64,000 nucleotides of DNA from Udeniomyces pyricola (Eukaryota > Basidiomycota > Tremellomycetes > Cystofilobasidiales > Mrakiaceae). Numbering within the stretch: the stretch's first letter is position 1; every line of letters starts with the position of its first letter. Below the pieces are notes generated by a model, which saw only the letters and a list, made by a program, of their open reading frames with translations, was not told the origin of the DNA and searched no databases. The stretch covers positions 216,254 through 280,253 of the forward strand of contig BCIK01000020.1 of assembly GCA_039545295.1 (NCBI GenBank), given 5' to 3'. Both the position numbers and the translations under genes were made by a program. Shown here in pieces: positions 1-11,858 of the stretch.

Positions 1-113
1 GAAGGGGGAGTGAACAAGGAACGAGGGACATGATGAGAGAGAAGGAGGGAGAGAGGGCAGGTGGAGAGAAAGACGTGACGATTGATGGAATTGATTTGAA
101 CAGCAAAATGAGA

Positions 114-3100
114 CTAGAACCCATACTCTGTAAGCAAGAAAATAAGCTCGACGTTAGTACATTCCTCGCCAATGCGTAAGCTTTATCGACACAGAGTGAA
201 CAGTGAGACCCGGAGGAACTCCACTCACTTCGGACGACGGCCGCAAGCGTCTTGAGGCTGACAGGTTTCGTCAAGAACCCATCGACGCCGGCAGAGAAAG
301 CCCTCTTCTTGTCGTCTTCGGCCGCCAATCCGGTGAGAGCGATGATCTTGGCTCTATGAGACGGTCCATTGCTCGACTCTGTTGAGGATGAGGATGCTGA
401 GGATATCGAGTTTGATCGGGTCTGACGATGGCGTTCGGCCTCGACGGCTCGGATAGCACGGGTCGCTTCGAAGCCATTGAGGATAGGCATGGAGAGGTCC
501 ATGAAAATGAGACTGGGGTGTAGATGGACGTGCGGTGGAGAGACAGCAATAGGTGAAAATCACAGGATGACAGATCAGATCGTAATCTCGCAAAACAGCC
601 TGACTCGAGAGGCCGACTCACTCAAAGTAACCCGGCTCGTGAGCCTTGAACACATCGAGTGCATCCTGACCGTCGACGGCTTCGGCATAAGGCCAGTTCT
701 GTTACAGAATGGAGGAACCGCGCAGACGCAGTAGCATGAGACGTTAGTCTTCGGTTGCACACGAGGCATATCGGCGAGGTAACAGCACAACGCTGGAAAG
801 AAGATAATCCCCACTCACCTGCCGTTTGAGGAAATGAGTGATCATTTTCCGGTTGATGGGATTGTCGTCGACCGAAAGAACCATTACTGGCGTTCGCACA
901 TGTTCTTCCGGCATAGCACTAGCTTTCAGGACGGCACTCGTACCGTCACTGTTACTCGCGATGCTTCCCGAACTGCTCGGAGTCAGGCCATTGTCAGTAT
1001 CGGTCGAATACTTGCGGGAGGTGCTTGAGGCGTAGCCTTCGAGGGCGAGCGGGGAAGTCGCATCGGGTTGGAACGTGATGGACCGGGGCGCCATCGAGGG
1101 CCGACGCGCTTTCCGCCGAGGTTCACGCTCTTCTTCTGATCGACGACGCTGGAAGACTGTCAAGGGAGATTCAAAACCGAGAAACATATCAGAACGAAAC
1201 ATCGGATGGTGTTGTTCCGAGCGAAAACAAGACTGGACAGCTTACAGCGAGCGGGCGAGAGCTCATAAGCTCCCGAGGCTACCGATCCCGCTCCTAGCGT
1301 GACAGGCGTGACAGGCGGGACAGGCGGGACAGGCGAGACAGGCGAGACGACGAGCTGATCCTGGATCGTACTCTTGGTCGAGATGGTGCGTGAAATACCG
1401 GGTGATGAAACGCTTGACGAAGAATGAGGCGACGACAGCAAATCGAACGGTTCTGATGGCGATCGACGGTGGGCTGATCGGACGGGCGAGTGAGATCGGG
1501 ACGAGATGCGTCGAATCGACTGGTTGGATGGTCGAAGGATATTGGAGTTGCTCATAGACAGGATATTGGAGTTGCTCATAGACCGAATGCACACTTTCAT
1601 GGCCGCCTCGAGCTTCAATGGACCCGCAGGCTTGAACAGGATAGTAGCAAAGCCTCCAGCAGTCACCTGAGGGCAGAAACAGAAAAAACAAGAGTAATAG
1701 GAGACATCAGACTCTAGCATGAGAAGGTAGAGTAGGGACGCATCATACTCTTCAATCACAGAAATACATACATATGCATTGACCGACTTGGTCTGCTCAG
1801 GCGCTCCTCGGGTGCTGGCGTAGAGAATGATCGGCCGACTAACATTTCGCTGCGAGGTAAAGACATCGATGAGACTTGACTCCTCGTTGATGAGAAGGAT
1901 ATCACCCCTGAGAAACGGTAAGTAACGGGATGTAAGATGGCACGGTCAGCTCGCCTTAAGTTGTAGTGACTCCCGCCCGCGAAAGACTGAAGAATCAAAC
2001 GACGTACCAGCCTGGATCGATTTCGTCATGGATATTGAAACCAAATTCGGTCTCGAGGTAACTCTCAAGCACATCTCGTGCGAGCTTGAGTCCTCGATGC
2101 TCGTCGTCGAACCCAAGCAAGGAGACAGACGTGCCCATACCAAACGTGGGCGTCGAGAGAGGATCACCGAGGACCTTTTCCCGACCTTGTTCGACGTTGA
2201 GCGAGACTTTAATCTCGGTACCGATGTCTTCACTCGACCAAACGTCACAGCGGCCATTGACTGATTCGGACGAGATGATAGCGTTGACGATAGCAAGGCC
2301 GAGACCGGTTCCCGTGTGGAGAGGATTCTGTGCGTGACACGAGAGATGGTCAACGTACGCTCAACATACCAATAGCCAAACCAGTCTCACAATCTAAACC
2401 AAGCTGCACCTCTTGAGAGAAAGGCTGGAAGAGTTGATTCTTTAGGAACTCGCGGCTGATACCCTTGCCCGTGTCGATGACGGCAATCTGTCCGATCAAG
2501 GCCGAGCAAACCAGGTCAGCTCAGTAGGGCCGCGCTGGTGCATAAATCTGTCAGAAATACATTAAGAAACTGTAGGGGACGTACCTCGAGTGGGATCGTC
2601 TTGGATTCAGGATCCGCTGGGATTAGTTCCCTCAAAGTGACTTGAACGTACCCGCTTGTCGTGAATTTGAGCTGAACACGGCAAAACAAGGTGTGACACC
2701 GTATCAGCAAATTGAGCCATCCCCATTAGTCCCAATCCCTTCAGAGCATCGATGATATGACGAACCGCGTTGCCAATGAGATTCATCAGTACTCTCCGGA
2801 TGCCCGCTTTCTCGCACTTGACTCGCCAGCCCTGTGGCCGTCAAGGAAAGAGATAAAGATAGATCAGTACCTTTAGAGCGGATATTCAAACCTGGAACGA
2901 CTGTGATCTGAGCAACGGATCCACTTCTTCCTACCTACCTTGGTCCTTAGCCCAACGTCAATGACGCATTCGACTTGCTGAACGCTTGCCTCTTCACCTC
3001 CAACAGTCGGGGGTGCGTACATGCTTCCGATGCCTGACCCGAACAAGGACCGCGTTTTTTGGCCTATCCAGCATCCTTCGACGGTCTCTTCTATGAGTTT

Positions 3101-6100
3101 GAGCAGATCGACTCTGTAGGCACCGAAGCGATAGAAGCGATAGAACCAACGAAGGAGGAATCATGTCAGGGGCGAGTAATGTCATGAGACTGATATATGA
3201 GAAAGAGGGGTAAGTCGGACAACGCCACACAAAAAAAGCTTAACAAGTACGTACTCAGTCTTTTCCATCGATTTATCAACGGTGCTCTTTGCGCTCGAGG
3301 TGCCAGAGAGCTTGGTAAAGTCGAGGACGTGATTGACCGTTTCGATAAGCGACTGTCCACACGCCTGAATCGTTTCGAGGTAGGAGCCTTGCGTCATCGT
3401 CATGTCAGTCTCGGACATGAGTTCGCTACCGACAAGAATCCCATGAAGCGGCGTCCGAAGCTCGTGCGAGATGGACGAGATGAAGGTTCCCTTGGCCTTG
3501 TCGGCGAGAGTGAGGCGTCGCTTTAGGACAGCAGACAGGATGATCAGCTGAAGAACGAAGAGGAGGAGAGAAAAGAAGGAGCAGAAGAAAAGAGGCAAAA
3601 GCGAGAAGTTTGAGTTGGATTTGAAAAGAGGTCCGGAAAAGCAAACTAATCGGTAAGCGTTCCACTCCGGGTGATCGTCTCGGGGAGGAGCAGAAGAAAC
3701 CTCACCCCGACGGCACGCAGGTACTTGAGTTCGTAGCCTTCGATGAACTCTTTGGCGATATCGGAGGTATAGCAGACAACTGAAGACCAGAACCAAGACC
3801 AGAAAGCAATTTGATTTGGTTCAATTGGATCCAATCAGTCATGACTAGCTCCATCTTTCTTCGCAAACCCTTGACGAACACGCCACGAGACAGACCGGGA
3901 CTCACCAAGACTGAAGGGGTTCTTGTCGATGTTGAACACGGGCACGCACATGCACCACTGGATACCCTTTGGTAACGCCTGCCTCAAGAAGCTCGGCACA
4001 CGATCGTAGATCTGACCGTCGGGGAACTCTTTGAGCCAATGAGCAAGCTTGTGGTGTTCGAGGGCCTCAATCGGTTGGGTCCGACTCTCGGGAGGTTCCG
4101 ACGCTTCCGATGCTCCCAGGACGGGCAAAGCCGGCAGTGGACCGGACGAGTTGGCCCTCTCGAGGAACGTCTGGGGACCTCCATCGCGGCCGGGTGTGCG
4201 GTCGGGGTTTTCGTCGTCGCCCGTCGAGCTCGCTGTAAATGGATCGACCTGGTACGCGGTGTGGACTGTACCAGATTCATCGGTCGTTTCGACGAGTTCG
4301 AAAGAGGAGATATCAAGGACAAGAGCTCCGTCGACGGCAAGGGTCGATCGAATCAAACGGGCCGCCTCTTCGTACACCTAGAATCGCTCAGGAGGATGTT
4401 CGTTAAGGAAAAATGGAGACGAAAGCATCAATCGTCAGGGGCTGCTCAGAACAGACCGCGGCACGGTCATGCCTTTTCTTTCATAGGAATGGCACCTGTC
4501 TTACCTTGACAAGAGCTACGTCGATCGATCCAGGTCGTACATCCATCTCGACGGTCTCTCGCGTGAACTTCTCCATCTACAAAACGATCAAGGTGATAGT
4601 GAAACCACTCTCTCATGATGAGCTGTCCGAAACAGACGACAATCGCAAAAGCGGACGCAGCACTGAAGATATGAGAGATCAAGCAACGTACCGAATCTTG
4701 AATGAGACCCCGCCGAACCAGGTGCAACTTATCCCTCCAGAGCTCCATCTCTCTCATAACAATAGCCTGTCACAGACCATGCCACCAAGTATGCCAACGC
4801 CGCCGCTGCACGATCAGTCGTTCTGCTCTCGGAATCCGTAGAATTTCGTACCATTTCGAGGTTGGCACACAAAACGTAGGAGACAACGTACAGCAAATTC
4901 CTTGAGTACATGCCTCTGTCTCGGCGTGAATTCCTCTCGAGGCTTGTCGTCGATGACGCAGAGACTGCCAATGTTGTGGCCTTCTGGCGTCCGGAGAGGC
5001 GCACCGGCATAGAACCGAGCTAAACGACAAGGAACGGTACAACAGGGATATAGAAAGACTGTCAGGCCCTATCAAATGCATCGAATTGGATCGGCAGAGA
5101 AAGTTGGTGTACCTTTGGGGTCTCCGACGACAAGGGGCTAGAGGGTATGGCACAACACCAGATGGGATTCATCGTCAGCTTGATCGACGATCTGGTAGGG
5201 TGAGAACGAATCCTAGACCGAGGGACTTCGTAGTATCTCACATTGTTGACAAACCGCCAATCTGCACACATTCAAAAAAAAAGGCCAACAAAGAAGTTTT
5301 CGCGACAAAAGGGGGAGGGAGCAGAGCAAAAGAAAGGGCATCGTCAGCAGAGCAGTCAGCATCTAAAAAAGGCCAACTACGCGTTTGACGTACCCTTGTG
5401 AGTATCCAAGATGATCATGGGCTCGGCAGAGCTGCAAGCAACCAGGTATATGGATGGACACGAATATGTAGTCAATAACATCAACTCATTGGTCATCACT
5501 AACGTCCAATCTATACCCCATTGCTTTCCATAGGTGGGAACGCCAGAAGGAAATTAGAAAAAGGAAGTCGACGCACTCCTGAAGGATCGTATGAGAGCAC
5601 ATAGACGGGAATCTTGACGTCTCATAGCAGTCCATTCCAGACCGAGATTTGAACCACTGTCGGTGATCGTCGACTAGGGAGATGAGAACGATTTTGGTTT
5701 GAAACACTGGATATTGAGATCAAAGAGAAAGTCAACGTCAAGGAGCCAAGACAACGAAGACGGAAAGAAGGAGAGAAAAAAAGCCTGGCATAACTGGAAG
5801 CCACGATAAATATGAGGCGGAAGCGAAACGGGAAAAACAACGCACCCAGTTTGGCAAGGTGGGCAATGCGATCAAAGTTGACGTTGGTCGTATCAGAGAT
5901 GACATCATATCTATTCGTTGCCCATCGCACATGGTTCGTAGACAAGGCAGCGGGAACATCAGTACAAATCAGTGCAAGCTTACTTTCATTCATTTATACC
6001 GGGATGTCTCCCTGGTTCGTCTTCTCGCATCTGAAGAAAAGAGAATGCAAATGTGAGACGAACCTGTATAATGCCTTTCTTCTTTCCCTCTCATTTGGAG

Positions 6101-9100
6101 GCTGGGGTGCAGGCAGGTAGCCCAGCTTGAGATAATCCGAGACATCCATGCTGCCTCCAACGCGGGGTGAATTGTCGGAATTGAACCCAAGAGTCGCGTT
6201 CATGCTTGTGCTGCCGCCTGCAGCCGAAGACGAAGCCGAGCTTCGAGAGTTGATCGGCCTCTGACGGGGGAAGTGCGATGAGAGCGAAGATGGGAGGTTG
6301 GCTGAGCGAGGGCCGGCCGTAATAATAGTATGCGTCGGACGAGGCTCATGGATGGTGGAAGCAGCTTGTAAGGAGGACAAGGAAGCATCAATTGAGCGTA
6401 TGCCGTCCAGGTCGGACGAGGCTGCGACTGCGGAGGCGTCTGCGGTGTCTTCGGTTGAAGCTTGCTCTAATGGTAGCTTTTTGTCGACCAGCGAGGTTAG
6501 TGCCGGGGAGAGGTTGAGAAGTGGTGATGTTTGGCCTGACCTACGGTCCATCTCTGACTGAGCAGAAAGGAAATTCTCAAACGCTGCCGAGGCAGCCCAA
6601 GTAGCGAGGTCGTTGTTATCGTGCAAAGACCAAGTGTCCTTTTGCTCTGTGATGCGCGAGTGAGATGGAGTGCTGTAGCTCTGACCACGACCGAGGACAG
6701 TTCGGGAACTCGAACCCGAACCGGCGCTGCTGTTCCGTCTCTGCTCCATGAACAGCTGTTCCCAACTGGCAGTGCTGCCTCTTCGACCCTGAGAGATATC
6801 TATCTCGCCGATATTGTCCAGAGCTGCGAGTCCATCTGCAAGTCCGTGGACTCCACTGCCCTCAGACATCGGCCTCAACTCCGCCGCCATTCCTTCTGAC
6901 GCTCGACGAACGAATCCCTTCATGTTCCGTTCGTCATCAACTTCATCCTCATCATTCCCACCGGCGGCAAGGGCTGGATCACTATGGGACGACTCCTGAT
7001 TTCGGTTCGTCCAGAGTTTCGGCTCGCCAAAGTAGTCTTCGCCCGCCGACATCTTCCTCGAGTCACGTCGAGCGTCGGTCTCGGGCAAGGGTGCGGTCGC
7101 CATCGGCAGGTGGAGTCCACCAGTCTCATGATCTTGTCTCGAACTGAGGAAATCGGATCCTGAGGTAAGTGATAGCGGGGGCGAGATTGGATGACTGCCT
7201 TGAGCGCTCGAGGCTACGTCTGCCGACGTTGTCGTCCCCGCAGGTCCACCTTCATACGTCGGCGTGCCAGGAATGACTGCAAGACGACTGGCGTTCATCC
7301 TTGCTGCTGCCGACTCGGCGTCCTCGCTCGGCAGTAGACCTCCAGCGCTTGCGGTCCAGCTCAGGCCAACACGGCCTGTCTTGCTCTTGCGCGGCACGGT
7401 ACGGCGCTTGGCTGACGATTTGCCACCATCGTCGCTTTGAGTCGCATGATCGGCTGAACGATGATGATGGTGTGTGTGATGGTGGTAGGTAGCGGAGGAA
7501 GCCGAGGCCGAAGACGAGGTTGGGATGGAAGATCCACCAGGTTTAGAATAGGCCCGGAGAGGATCGACGTGCTCATAATCGGGCGAAGGTAGTGATAGAG
7601 GCGCAAGGTTGGACGAGGCTCCCGCTAGCCGGACCGTCGCGGCGAACTCTTTCGAGTCCATGAACGGTTTTCTTCGCGTGGACTGCACCAATCCGGAGCT
7701 GTCGCCTTGATTGGAACTAAGATCATCGTTGCCGTTGACATCATGCGACGAGAGCGAGCGGGCAGACGACTGGCGGGTGGAGGCTTTGCTCGTGGCCTGA
7801 GGTGCACTTTCCAACCTCGGGCTCGGTAGCAAGACAGGTCCGCCAGATGCTTTCGCACGTGCTTGGGCCTCAGAAAATGTTGGGAGCTGAAGCTTGGGCG
7901 GACGGGGAGAGGTATACGACGAGGAGCGAACGTCCTTGGCTTCCGCACGGATAACAGAGGTCGGGATAGCGGGTGGGGTAGACGGACGAGGGGCATAGAC
8001 TGATACTGAGGAGGATGGCGCTGAGGATGAGCCAGGCCTAAGAGAGAAACGAGAGCGAGAAGTCGAGTGCTGGACCAAGTCATCGGTCGGGGGAATTATG
8101 GGCGGGGTAGGAATCTTGAACGGACACCATTGACCTCGGGCGTATGCTTCCATGAACGAGGCCCAGTCCCACTGATCGACTGATTTACCGTCCACGTTGG
8201 AACTCTTGACTGCGCTTGGGAGACTTGAAGAAGCTGAAGGGGCTTCGCGTGCTGCTTGACCCGAGACCGGAATCCGCCACACCAAAGGCCATACATGAGG
8301 AAGCCAAAAGAAAGGCATTCGTCAGCAGCAAATTTGGACGCGGAAACAATAGACATGATGCGTACGTGGCCAGTAATAGTCCAACCATACTCACCATCTA
8401 AAGGCGCCTTGATGCTGCCGACTGAGGGTGAGTTCTCCAAAGCCAATGGTGGCGAGCATGTAAGCTCGGCAGGCAATCCAAGTCCGAGCTTTGCCGCCGC
8501 TTGAACGAGGACATCTTCGGTCGCATCAAACAATAGGGGCGTCGATTCCTGTATGGGGGGTGTTTGAACGGTCGGAACCAGAAATGGGAACGAGGACAAA
8601 GGTTTTTCTCCTGATTCTGACATGAAGGGGGCTGGCGAAGGAAGCGTCGGAAGGAGATTGCCGTGAGGTATGGCGAATGGGGTGCTTCCAGAAGGTAAAG
8701 AATCGACGGTGTGGGAAGAGGGTTGGTCAAATTGGCCGGACACAAAGGCAGATGAAGTGATTCGGGGGGAAGATGTGTGCGAGTGACTAGCGGTGCCGAT
8801 GAGGGGTGAGATATGTTGATTTGGCGTGCTCGGTCGAGCACCTTGAGATCGAATATGAGCTCGAGCTGATGAGAAAGGAGAGGGTGAGGGTAAGCCGCTC
8901 GATGAGAACGGGTTTGAGATGAGGTGAGACGGTGGTATGGGATGGTGATTTGGGGGGAAGGCCGATAAATTGTCAGGCTCGCCTCCTGCCTCGACATGGT
9001 CACGTCCTCTTTCTGCTGCTATGATGCCTAAGCCTCCTGTCTCATCGATGCTGCCCGCCCGCTTGGGAAAGCTAAGTGAGCTCGTGCTTGAGGCTCGCCT

Positions 9101-9571
9101 CATTGACTCTGCGAGGCCGCCCGACGGACTCCCGACAGCGCTTCTGAAGTCCAACTCAGACGGCATGCCGACTCCCATCGTACCAGCAGGAATAACGTCG
9201 ACAGGCCGCCTGAGGCTGTTGCTCGACTCGTGATGGTTGATTGGGACGGGAGCAGGGGTAGTCAGAGAAAGGTGAGAGGCTGATGGATTAGACCGGAGCT
9301 GGGTCTGGATGGCAGACAGAGGCCGAGGGCCAAGCGAAGGCGACCGTGAGCGGGGGGTCGCACGATCTCTCGGCGTACGAATTCGCGTGTTGGCCACGGG
9401 ATGGGATATGGGCGAAGTATTCGGGTCGTCTGTCGGTCCAAGAGATGACAATACCGACGACGAATAGGGAGAAGAGGACGAGGAAGGCAAAGCTGAAGCT
9501 TGAGGAGTACAGGGCAGGAGGGGTGGGGCGAGCGCGGCACGCGGCGAAGCCTGGAATGGAGTGTCGATCAT
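114..9571 (-). CDS. Hybrid histidine kinase, GAF-GAF-HisKA-HATPase-pseudoREC-REC, multi-exon
   Basis: Two-component phosphorelay sensor, predicted cytosolic because no membrane segment is seen. The start is MIDTPF at 9571. Exon 1 (9571-8395) and exon 2 (8254-6064) encode about 1,120 residues of Ser/Pro-rich, probably disordered sequence ending in ERRKALY. A GAF domain follows (about 5910-4890: VNFDRIAHLAKL, IGSLCVIDDKPRE), then a second GAF-like region (about 4570-3720). The HisKA H-box SISHELRTPLHGI has its phospho-His codon at 3464-3466. The ATPase domain shows the N-box LMNLIGNALKFT across an intron (2672-2765), DTGKG near 2470 and GTGLGLA near 2300. A receiver-like domain without a phospho-Asp follows (about 2135-1590). 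The true receiver begins with VDDNPINR near 880, has Asp in MDLSMP at 497-499 and Lys at 266-268. The last intron is 128-228 and the protein ends VRKYGF. It should signal through an HPt protein; the stimulus is unknown. Confidence in family is high, in every exon moderate. Confidence 0.92.
1301..1345. repeat. Five 9-bp units GACAGGCGN in histidine kinase coding DNA
   Basis: Five near-identical 9-bp units lie in the linker between the pseudo-receiver and the true receiver. On the minus strand they encode repeated three-residue steps of the type SPV/PPV/TPV. The unit is a multiple of three, so copy changes keep the frame. This is a low-complexity flexible linker. Confidence 0.85.
1537..1584. 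repeat. 24-bp tandem duplication encoding SMSNSNIL twice
   Basis: The 23-bp core starting GGATATTGGAG at 1537 recurs at 1561. On the minus strand this gives the octapeptide SMSNSNIL twice in a row, just after the pseudo-receiver. The copies are identical over the core, which suggests a recent in-frame duplication. Confidence 0.9.
5113..5137 (-). other. 25-nt microexon in the GAF domain of the histidine kinase
   Basis: The peptide PLVVGDPK joins DWRFVNN on the upstream side to ARFYAGAPLRTPEG downstream, giving the expected GAF order. The exon is bounded by an AG acceptor (5138-5139) and a GTACAC donor (5107-5112). Without it the domain lacks its central loop and the frame fails. Confidence 0.8.
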
Positions 9572-10932
9572 GGCGACAGATGAGAGGAAAATGGGCTTCC
9601 TGCACGAATAGCGAGGGTGAGAATAAGGAGCAATTGCATGAGCAGGGGCGTCGAAGATGAGCGTACTGCGAAACATGAGTTATCCACGCGACGATCAGGG
9701 CCCGGCCGGTGATAGAATCTATAGTGATCCCGATGCCGAAGGTATCGCAATGGTGCAGCCATCGAAAGACATGTCACACAAAAACAATCCGAGCCAAGTG
9801 ATGGTTTCGTCTTTGAGTACACACACCCGCCTGACGAGCCTGAGGTGGCAGCCGGGTGAGCGAAACGATATGGCATACGAGTACCCGTGGCAGAACCAGA
9901 CAGAACCTTGTGTCAAGGAACGGCGACGCTGACCGGTCGAACGCGACAAGCGTCTTGATCCCGAAAGTCTAGCAACGGCATCTGGACCATCGCTCAGAGT
10001 GAAGTTCACCAAGCGAGATGACCAACAGGGCCATGAAGGAGCAGTATACTCGGGATACACAAGACTACGGCGAGAGGGATAGACAGACAACGAAAGAGGA
10101 AGGGAGAGAGAGAATGATCTTGAGGCCGCGCGCTAGGCTGACTCACCTATTAGGTAATGTGTAGCGGTTGCCGTTCCTTTGCCTTGACGCGACAGACGGA
10201 CCTGGACGTAAGTTTGGTCGGACAGACGAGGGGGTTGCTATGGATGGAGCGTGATGGCGAAGTCGTCTGCCGGAACAGAGGTGCGGAAGCCAAGACCGAT
10301 CAGTTGAAGAAGCTTGGAAGCAACGTGGTGGTGGGAAGGTTCGGCGAGTAATTCACACCCATTCACAGGTACAACGTACAGTACTGTGAGCGCGGATAAA
10401 GAAGAGTCTGGCTAGCCTCGATATCATCAGTTCATACAGGTCGGTACGATTGGTCGATCTCGCTGCACAGGCATGCTATGCAACTTTTGAGGATATAGTA
10501 ATGATTAAGAAGAAGAAATAAGACTTTCCAGTACAACAAATTCTCAGATATATGCCTAATTCACTACTTAGGGAACCACACCAGCTACAGCATATCTCAG
10601 AGCATATATGAACAGGCCGTTTGGTACCGAGACTAGGTCTGGCCAATTGTCCAGGTTAGAGGCCTTAGTCAGCAGCCAACAGTTTCCAAACCAGGATGTG
10701 TTGAGGACCAACGGACCGACAGCCGGAGCGGTGTGTTCAGTTATTCAGCAGGGTTATATCGCATGATAATTGATGAGATGCATGGTGTACGTGTTTATGC
10801 ACTTTTGTGATTAGATGGCAAAGATCATCCAGTCTCTGATTGCGAGTATACCTTTTGGACCAGATGCCACGCTCTGATCAGTTCGTCGCAAGATCGGATC
10901 AAGCACATATAATCGAATGCTCTTGTGCATAT
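9572..10932. other. Intergenic, upstream of the histidine kinase and downstream of the Dabb gene
   Basis: No credible gene is seen. The stretch should hold the promoter and 5' leader of the histidine kinase at its left side and the 3' end of the Dabb gene at its right. Short open frames here on both strands match no family and lack splice-consistent continuation. The part from 10480 to 10620 is AT-richer than its surroundings. Confidence 0.6.
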
Positions 10933-11858
10933 CTAGTCGTCAATCTCCATATCGTACGCCAAGACGTCCTCCGTATGGGGCCTGATATTCTCAATGACGA
11001 CTCTACGAAACGATAGCGATGACGATTTGGACATGAGAGATCAGTAGGGGTCACGTTCAAGTGAAGATGCAGTAAAATTGAGTGAGACGCACTTCATGTG
11101 AGCATCGCTGACAGCGTATTGCTTCAGAGAGTCCATACTGTCAAAGACGGAATAGAAACCTATGACAGAGGACGCCGGGTTGAGCCGAGTGATGGAGACG
11201 ACAAGAAAGAGGGAGGAGAGAGGATAGAGAAATTCAGTGAGTATGGAACGGTTTCGGAGCCGTCAGTTTGCTGTGGAAGGTACGTGTGGAGTCCAAGGTG
11301 AACTCTACTCTGCTGTTGTCTCTCAAGAGCGAAGGGCAGAGTTCGGGGGCGGGCAAAGCTAGCAACCGGCAACGACGTAGTGTGCGTTTTCGAGGTTGGT
11401 CGACGCCTCCTTGATTCCTTCTATACATCTTGCTTCCGATCCTGTGCTTATTTCGCCTTGTGTACGAGCAAGACTCGATCCCTCAACGTTCCACGTACAC
11501 TCCTCGACCAGAGATGCCTTGAGAGCCGGTCGGCGTGCGCTTCCATAACATCGCAAGTTGAGAAAACCGAAAAGAACTGACCGTAATCGAATCCCTTTGC
11601 GCGCTCCGAGATCTGGGTCTCACCAAGATGACCCTTGAGCGGACCAGGGACAGCGAGGAGCTTCTGGAAGCCGGCCTTGACAGAAACGAGATCAGAGGTG
11701 GGCTTGAGGCGCCAGAGGACGATGTGGATGATCTCTGGAGGGGCCGAGAACATAACGATGAGAACAGGAATGCGAGGTAGGATGTGAACAGAGAAAACGA
11801 TGAGTTGGACGATAAGGTAGGAGTGAAGTAACGATGTGAGCATATACGAACTGGTCAT
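10933..11858 (-). CDS. Dabb (stress-responsive A/B barrel) domain protein, four exons
   Basis: Small single-domain protein of the dimeric alpha/beta-barrel (Dabb) family, whose members include stress-induced proteins and some small-molecule enzymes; the substrate here is unknown. The first exon (11852-11858) has only seven coding bases, followed by a GTTCGT donor and an intron 11735-11851; joined, the protein begins MTKIIHIVLWRLKP, the usual Dabb first strand. Exon 2 is 11582-11734. Exon 3 holds EARCIEGIKEASTNL. The last exon holds FYSVFDSMDSLKQYAVSDAHMK, then VVIENIRPHTEDVLAYD and the stop at 10933-10935. A HIVL first strand and a late Y..DAHMK helix are typical of the family. An alternative start in unspliced sequence at 11753 (MFSAPPEIIH) is possible. 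The gene is divergent from the TSC1 homologue. Confidence 0.83.

Noticed and set aside
4039..4509. Plus-strand open frame of 156 residues
   Set aside because: It lies antisense to the second GAF-like region and the following exon of the histidine kinase; no family resemblance.
9657..9932. Plus-strand open frame of 91 residues upstream of the histidine kinase
   Set aside because: No similarity, no splice-consistent extension, and it sits in the probable 5' leader of the kinase gene.
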